A stretch of DNA of 64,000 nucleotides. Origin: VRUE01 sp963748075. Lineage in GTDB: Bacteria; Actinomycetota; Thermoleophilia; Solirubrobacterales; 70-9. The notes below the pieces were generated by a model that had not been told where the DNA came from, made no database searches, and saw only the letters and a program-made list of their open reading frames with translations. This document shows, piece by piece, positions 60,067-64,000 of this stretch (positions within the stretch are counted from its first letter, which is position 1; every line of letters begins with the position of its first letter). The position numbers and the translations under genes were made by a program. The stretch spans positions 1 through 64,000 of the forward strand of contig CAVVHQ010000029.1 of NCBI GenBank assembly GCA_963748075.1, read 5' to 3'.

Positions 60067-60158
60067 TGCGTGGCCAAGCAGATCGGTGGACGCAGGGAGC
60101 GTGGCGTGCTCTGCACGCGAGCGACCGAGGACGCCGATATGCGCCGTGCCACGCGCTC
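60067..60158. repeat. Family 1 dispersed intergenic element, copy 3
   Basis: It lies between the der stop and the metK start. It keeps GCGTGGCCAAGCAGATC from module A but lacks the two small hairpins. Module B is almost identical to copy 1: GAGCGTGGCGTGCTCTGCAC, the 22-base core at 60123-60144, and GCCACGC at the end. GCGTGGC and GCCACGC pair perfectly. Confidence 0.75.
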
Positions 60159-61467
60159 ACCGGCGGCCGGTGTGCGGGATGAAATCGATGATCAGCGGAA
60201 CGCCCTCCAGGCCGTAGGCCTCACGCATCCGGTTCTCCAGGTGGTAGGCCCAGTCGCGGACGAGCAGGCGGCGGTCGTTGACCTGGATCGCGATCCGCGG
60301 CGGCCGCTCCCCCACCTGCGCGGCGTAGTAGAGGCGGAGGCGGCGGCCGCGCCGGGCCGGCGGCGGCGTCCTCGCCACCGCCTCGGTGACGAAGCGGTTC
60401 AGCTCCGGGGTGGGGATCCGCCCCGCGGCGCGGTCGGCCAGCTCCAGCGCCCTCGGCAGCAGGCTGGCGACGTTGCGACCGCCCGTCGCCGAGCAGGTGA
60501 TCACCGCCGGTCGCAGCCGCAGCTTGCGCTCGACCCGGGCGCGGGCGTCGTCGACGTCGGTCGCCGTGGCGTCCCACTTGTTGAGGGCAAGCAGCACCGC
60601 GCAGCCGGCCCGCATCGCCAGCCCGCCGATCCGCAGGTCCTCGGCGGTGATTCCCTCCGACGCGTCGCAGACGACGATCGCCACGTCGGCCCGCTCGACC
60701 GCCAGCTCGGAGCGCAGCTGGGCATAGTAGTCGACCGTGCCGGCGACCTTGGAGCGGCGCCGCAGGCCGGCCGTGTCGACCAGGACGACGGGGCGCCCCT
60801 CGACCTCCAGCTCGGTGTCTATCGCGTCGCGAGTCGTGCCGGCCCGCTCGGAGACGATCACCCGCTCGGCGCCGACGAAGGCGTTGACCAGCGAGGACTT
60901 GCCGACGTTGGGGCGGCCGACCACGGCGACGCGGACGGGCTGCTCGCCCGGCGGGGGCGACGGCCGCTCGCCGAGCAGCTCGACCACGCGGTCGAGCAGG
61001 TCGCCGCTGCCGAGCCCGTGGGTGGCGGAGACGGCCAGCGGCTCGCCGAGGCCGAGCTTGTGGAACTCGGCGGTCAGGTGCTCGTCCTCGGGCCGGTCGA
61101 CCTTGTTGACGGCGACCAGCACCGGCGCCTCGCCGCCACGCAGCGTCCGGGCCAGCTCCGCGTCGCCGGCCCGGACGCCGGCGCGGCCGTCGACGATGAG
61201 CAGCGTCAGGTCGGCCTCGGCGATCGCGATCCGGGCCTGGCGCTGCACGTCGGCCGCCAGCTCGCTCTCGTCACCGACGTCGATGCCACCCGTGTCGAGC
61301 AGCTCGAAAGCGCGGCCGTTCCACTCGCAGCGCACCCGCTTGCGGTCGCGGGTGACGCCCGGCTCGGCGTGGGTGACCGCCTCGCGGCCGCCCGCCAGGC
61401 GGTTGACCAGGGTGCTCTTGCCGACGTTGGGGAAGCCGACGACGGCGACGGTGGGCAGGCGACTCAC
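60157..61467 (-). CDS. der: Ribosome biogenesis GTPase Der (EngA)
   Basis: A 436-residue protein with two tandem GTPase domains and a KH-like C-terminus, needed for 50S assembly. The first domain has GFPNVGKSTLVNRLAGG, LLDTGGIDVG and VNKVDRP. The second has GRPNVGKSSLVNAFVGAE, LVDTAGLRRRSKV and LNKWDAT. I chose the GTG of VSRLPTVAVVG, which follows GGGAGAC; a further ATG 12 codons upstream lies inside a long hairpin. It directly follows cmk, the usual order. Confidence 0.96.
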   Translation of the reverse strand: MSRLPTVAVVGFPNVGKSTLVNRLAGGREAVTHAEPGVTRDRKRVRCEWNGRAFELLDTGGIDVGDESELAADVQRQARIAIAEADLTLLIVDGRAGVRAGDAELARTLRGGEAPVLVAVNKVDRPEDEHLTAEFHKLGLGEPLAVSATHGLGSGDLLDRVVELLGERPSPPPGEQPVRVAVVGRPNVGKSSLVNAFVGAERVIVSERAGTTRDAIDTELEVEGRPVVLVDTAGLRRRSKVAGTVDYYAQLRSELAVERADVAIVVCDASEGITAEDLRIGGLAMRAGCAVLLALNKWDATATDVDDARARVERKLRLRPAVITCSATGGRNVASLLPRALELADRAAGRIPTPELNRFVTEAVARTPPPARRGRRLRLYYAAQVGERPPRIAIQVNDRRLLVRDWAYHLENRMREAYGLEGVPLIIDFIPHTGRR

Positions 61468-61482
61468 GCGGAATCGTCTCCC

Positions 61483-61523
61483 TGTGACGAGTTGTTCTCG
61501 CATACCGACAACAACTCGTCACA
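61483..61523. repeat. Long perfect hairpin spanning the cmk stop
   Basis: TGTGACGAGTTGTT (61483-61496) and AACAACTCGTCACA (61510-61523) form a perfect 14-base stem with a 13-base loop. On the minus strand the stem begins with the cmk stop codon and ends just before the der ribosome binding site. There is no T-run. It may control the cmk-der junction by RNA processing or translational coupling. Confidence 0.6.
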
Positions 61524-62154
61524 ACCCCTTCTTGCGGGCGAGGAAGACGACGCGGGCGACGACTTCGTCGAGCGCCAGCCCGGTAGTGTCGATCTCGACC
61601 GCGTCGGGGGCGGCGCGCAGGGCGCCGTGCTCGCGGCCCTCGTCGCGCTCGTCGCGCTTCATCTGCGCGGCCAGCACCGCAGCCTCGTCCTCGCCGCTCT
61701 GCGCGGCGCGGCGGCGGGCGCGCTCCTCGGCGCTCGCCGTGAGGAAGACCTTGAGCGGCGCCTCGGGGCTGACCACGGTGCCGATGTCGCGGCCCTCGGC
61801 GAGGTAGCGCCCGGCGGCGATCATCGTCCGCTGGCGAACCACCATCGCCGCGCGGACCGGCGGGTGAACGGAGACCCGCGAGGCGGCCTCGGTGACGCGC
61901 GGCTCGCGGATCTCGGCGCTGACCTCGCGCCCGTCCAGCTCGACCCGGTCCTCCCGCAGGTCGATCTCCAGCCCGTCCGCCAACCGGCCCAGGGCCGCGC
62001 CATCGCCGAGGTCCGCTCCACGTTCCAGCGCCGCCAGCGCCACGCACCTGTACATCGCCCCCGAGTCGAGGTAGGTGAAGCCGAGCGCCCGCGCGACCGC
62101 GCGCGCCACGGAGGACTTGCCGGCCCCGGCGGGCCCGTCGATCGCGATGACCAT
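61519..62154 (-). CDS. cmk: Cytidylate kinase
   Basis: A 211-residue nucleoside monophosphate kinase for CMP and dCMP. The P-loop is IDGPAGAGKSSVARAVARAL, followed by YLDSGAMYRCVALAAL. The segment EGRDIGTVVSPEAPLKVFLT and the lid region ASAEERARRRAAQSG match the family. It lies between a hydrolase gene and der; aroA-cmk-der is a frequent order and aroA is just upstream here. Its stop codon is part of a long hairpin. Confidence 0.96.
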   Translation of the reverse strand: MVIAIDGPAGAGKSSVARAVARALGFTYLDSGAMYRCVALAALERGADLGDGAALGRLADGLEIDLREDRVELDGREVSAEIREPRVTEAASRVSVHPPVRAAMVVRQRTMIAAGRYLAEGRDIGTVVSPEAPLKVFLTASAEERARRRAAQSGEDEAAVLAAQMKRDERDEGREHGALRAAPDAVEIDTTGLALDEVVARVVFLARKKGL

Positions 62155-62218
62155 TCCCGCACAGTCTCGCGCTTCGCGGCGACGCTTAGGATGGACCGAT
62201 CCCCAGCGGGATAGGTCC

Positions 62219-62971
62219 TCAGCCGCGCGGGCGGGCAGCCAGGAAGCGCTCCAGCCGCGCGTTGTAGGGGGCGCCGGTCGCGGGAACGTTGTGTCCCTTG
62301 CCCTCGATCACCGCGCGCTCGGCCCCGAGCGCCGCGGCGACGGTGTCGCAGACGGCCTCGAACACGGTCGAATGGCCGCCGGAGACCACCAGGGCGGGGA
62401 TGCCCGCCTCGGCCAGCCGGGCCAGCGGCACCTCCGCCTCCCACGGCGGCCGCTCCTGCATCGCGTGCTCGGCCCCCAGCCGCAGCGACTCGGGCAGCTC
62501 CTCCGGCGTCTCGCGGACGGAGCCGGCCCCGGTCCGGAACATCTGCAGGAACGCCTCCGGGGTGAACGAGCCTTGGGTCGCGTAGAGAGCCTCGCCCTGG
62601 GCGATCATCTCCTCCGCCTCGAAGGAGGCGGCGAGCCGCAGCGCGCCGGGCTCGGACACGGTCAGCGAGAGCACCGCCTCGGGCCGCTGCGCGGCGGCGA
62701 GCAGGGCGATCACCGCCCCATAGGAGTGGCCCACCAGGTGCGCCCCCTCGCCGAGCAGCGCGGCGAACAGCGGCGCCTCGACCTCGAAGTCGCCGTGCTC
62801 GAGCGGCGGGCTGGCGCCGAAGCCGGGCCGGTTGGGCAGCACCAGCGTCCAGCGCTCGGCCAGCGGCCGCTGGCGGCGCCAGGCCAGCTCGGGGCCGACG
62901 ACGCTGCCATGCACGAAGACGACCGGGGGGCCGGACCCGACCCTGGTCACGTCGAGCCGAGCGGCGCTCAC
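62219..62971 (-). CDS. Alpha/beta-fold hydrolase
   Basis: A 250-residue hydrolase starting at GTG (VSAARLDVTRVGSGPPVVFV). The oxyanion region is VFVHGSVVGPELAW, the nucleophile elbow is LVGHSYGAVIALL, and the catalytic His is in IEGKGHNVPATG. The likely acid is not obvious: the usual strand-6/7 position reads VVSGGHSTVFEAVC, so Glu in that segment may serve. The gene is inserted between aroA and cmk with close spacing (4 bases from the aroA stop). Substrate unknown. Confidence 0.82.
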   Translation of the reverse strand: MSAARLDVTRVGSGPPVVFVHGSVVGPELAWRRQRPLAERWTLVLPNRPGFGASPPLEHGDFEVEAPLFAALLGEGAHLVGHSYGAVIALLAAAQRPEAVLSLTVSEPGALRLAASFEAEEMIAQGEALYATQGSFTPEAFLQMFRTGAGSVRETPEELPESLRLGAEHAMQERPPWEAEVPLARLAEAGIPALVVSGGHSTVFEAVCDTVAAALGAERAVIEGKGHNVPATGAPYNARLERFLAARPRG

Positions 62972-62975
62972 GGGG

Positions 62976-64000
62976 TCATCCCCGGCTCTCGCCCGACAGC
63001 GAGGCGAGGTCGGCCTCGAAGCCCGGGTAGCTGACCGCGGCGGCCTCCATCCCATTCACCTCGACGCCTTCCCGCGAGGCGAGCCCGGCGATTGCGCCGA
63101 GCATCGCGATCCGGTGGTCGGCGTGGGAGTCGACCGCGCCGCCGCGCAGGCCGCCGGTCCCCTCGATCCGCATCCCGTCCTCGCGCGTCTCCACCGTGGC
63201 GCCGAGCGCGCTCAGCGCCGCGGCGACGGCGGCGATCCGGTCGCTCTCCTTGTGGCGCAGCTCGGCCGCATCGCGGATCGTCGTCTCGCCCTCCGCAAAG
63301 CAGGCGGCCAGCGCGACCAGCGGCAGCTCGTCGATCGCCAGCGGCACCTCGGCGCCGCCCACCTCGGTCCCCTTCAACTCCGATGCGTGGGAGACGATCG
63401 TGCCGATCGGCTCGCCGCCCTCTTCCCCTCCGGGCGAGACGTCGATCCGAGCGCCCATCCGCTCGAGGATCGCCAGCAGGCCGGTGCGGGTCGGGTTGAG
63501 GCCCACCCCCGACAGGGTGACTTCGCTCTCCGGCGCGAGCAGCCCGGAGACGATGAAGAAGGCGGCCGAGGAGAAGTCGGCGGGGACGACGAAGTGCTCG
63601 GGCGTCAGCCGCTCCGCCGGGCGGACGACGATCGCGTTGCCCTGGCGCTCGATCTCGGCGCCCGCCGACCGCAGCATCCGCTCGCTGTGGTCGCGGGTCG
63701 GCAGCGGCTCGAGGACCCGCGTCTCGCCCTCGGCCAGCAGGCCGGCGAACAGCAGGCAGGACTTGACCTGGGCGCTGGCGACCGGCAGCTCGTAGGAGAT
63801 CCCGCGCAGCGGCGCCGCCTCGATCCGCAGCGGCGGCAGACGCTCCTCGCGGCAGCTCAGCTCCGCCCCCATCAGCCGCAGTGGCGCGACGACCCGGTCG
63901 ACCGGGCGGCGCCGGATCGACTCGTCGCCGTCCAGCGTCCACGATCCCGCCTCCTGCCCGGCCAGCCAGCCCGGCAGCAGGCGCAGCAGGGTGCCGGCGT
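62976..64000 (-). CDS. aroA: 5-enolpyruvylshikimate-3-phosphate synthase, N-terminus outside window
   Basis: About 341 C-terminal residues of EPSP synthase, the sixth step of the shikimate pathway; the gene continues past the right edge. Visible parts are the start of the substrate-binding AGTLLRLLPGWL segment, DGDESIRRRPVDRVVAPLRL, LPVASAQVKSCLLFAGLLAE, TRDHSERMLRSAG, SSAAFFIVSGLLAP, ELRHKESDRIAAVAAAL and DSHADHRIAMLGAIAG. The KSxD and DHR motifs of the second domain are intact. It leads the minus-strand run aroA-hydrolase-cmk-der. Confidence 0.95.
   Translation of the reverse strand, partial: AGTLLRLLPGWLAGQEAGSWTLDGDESIRRRPVDRVVAPLRLMGAELSCREERLPPLRIEAAPLRGISYELPVASAQVKSCLLFAGLLAEGETRVLEPLPTRDHSERMLRSAGAEIERQGNAIVVRPAERLTPEHFVVPADFSSAAFFIVSGLLAPESEVTLSGVGLNPTRTGLLAILERMGARIDVSPGGEEGGEPIGTIVSHASELKGTEVGGAEVPLAIDELPLVALAACFAEGETTIRDAAELRHKESDRIAAVAAALSALGATVETREDGMRIEGTGGLRGGAVDSHADHRIAMLGAIAGLASREGVEVNGMEAAAVSYPGFEADLASLSGESRG

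Noticed and set aside
60046..60156. SAM riboswitch upstream of metK
   Set aside because: No kink-turn or conserved SAM-I/II/IV boxes are seen; the sequence is a family 1 element also present beside ilvD and rnhB.

Overview
This window is chromosomal DNA from a very GC-rich bacterium (roughly 70% G+C by eye), most likely a member of the Actinomycetota and, by inference, of the Thermoleophilia/Solirubrobacterales. The evidence is a WhiG/FliA-type sigma factor, an EF-G2-like GTPase, a protein ending in IPT/TIG and PASTA domains, a SepIVA-like protein beside yceD and coaD, and the actinobacterial cluster rpsP-ffh-ftsY-smc-rnc-acpP-plsX-rpmF. Nearly all genes lie on the minus strand, many with 4-base stop/start overlaps.

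Region by region. 1-4.6 kb: a truncated sensor/2TM membrane protein, an MMPL transporter, an N-terminally broken PASTA-protein remnant and a lipoprotein. 4.7-7.7 kb: a small island between a 41-base copy of the 3' half of tRNA-Gly and the intact tRNA-Gly gene. It holds one lower-GC orphan gene, a PhD/VapC-type and a DUF433/DUF5615-type toxin-antitoxin pair, a broken gene and several palindromes, but no integrase. 7.9-24.7 kb: two secreted unknowns, an MFS exporter, RNase HI, EF-G2, a sigma factor, XerC/D, an L,D-transpeptidase, a 5-formyl-THF cyclo-ligase, a hydrolase, ilvD-thiD-dprA-comM, yraN and rnhB. 24.7-34.4 kb: the secretion/translation/segregation cluster lepB-rplS-trmD-khpA-rpsP-ffh-ftsY-smc-rnc-acpP-plsX-rpmF. 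34.4-37 kb: an IS1595-type insertion with an 8-base target duplication, inverted repeat arms, and yceD lying inverted relative to its usual partner rpmF. 37-46.4 kb: sepIVA-like, coaD, rsmD, recG, fakA, rpmB and the full riboflavin operon ribD-ribE-ribBA-ribH. 46.7-52.2 kb: a glycosyltransferase, a flippase, a K+/H+ antiporter and a potassium channel. 52.2-64 kb: rpe, a zinc ribbon, rsmB, fmt, def, priA, a PH-domain protein, metK, der, cmk, a hydrolase and the 3' part of aroA.

The least ordinary content is not the coding complement but a set of short intergenic palindromic elements in at least four families, each seen two or more times in 64 kb. They often start at or within a few bases of a stop codon. 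One family has a conserved core held between arms that changed together; another appears as an occupied and an empty copy of the same site; a third appears to supply the Shine-Dalgarno sequence of the next gene. Also unusual are an SMC protein that appears to lack its hinge and is frameshifted in a G7 run, ribosomal protein L19 with a long acidic tail, RNase III with active-site changes, a potassium channel without the usual TVGYG filter, and a flippase carrying in-frame palindromes. Two conserved genes (smc, fakA) carry single frameshifts near G runs, so base-calling error must be considered.
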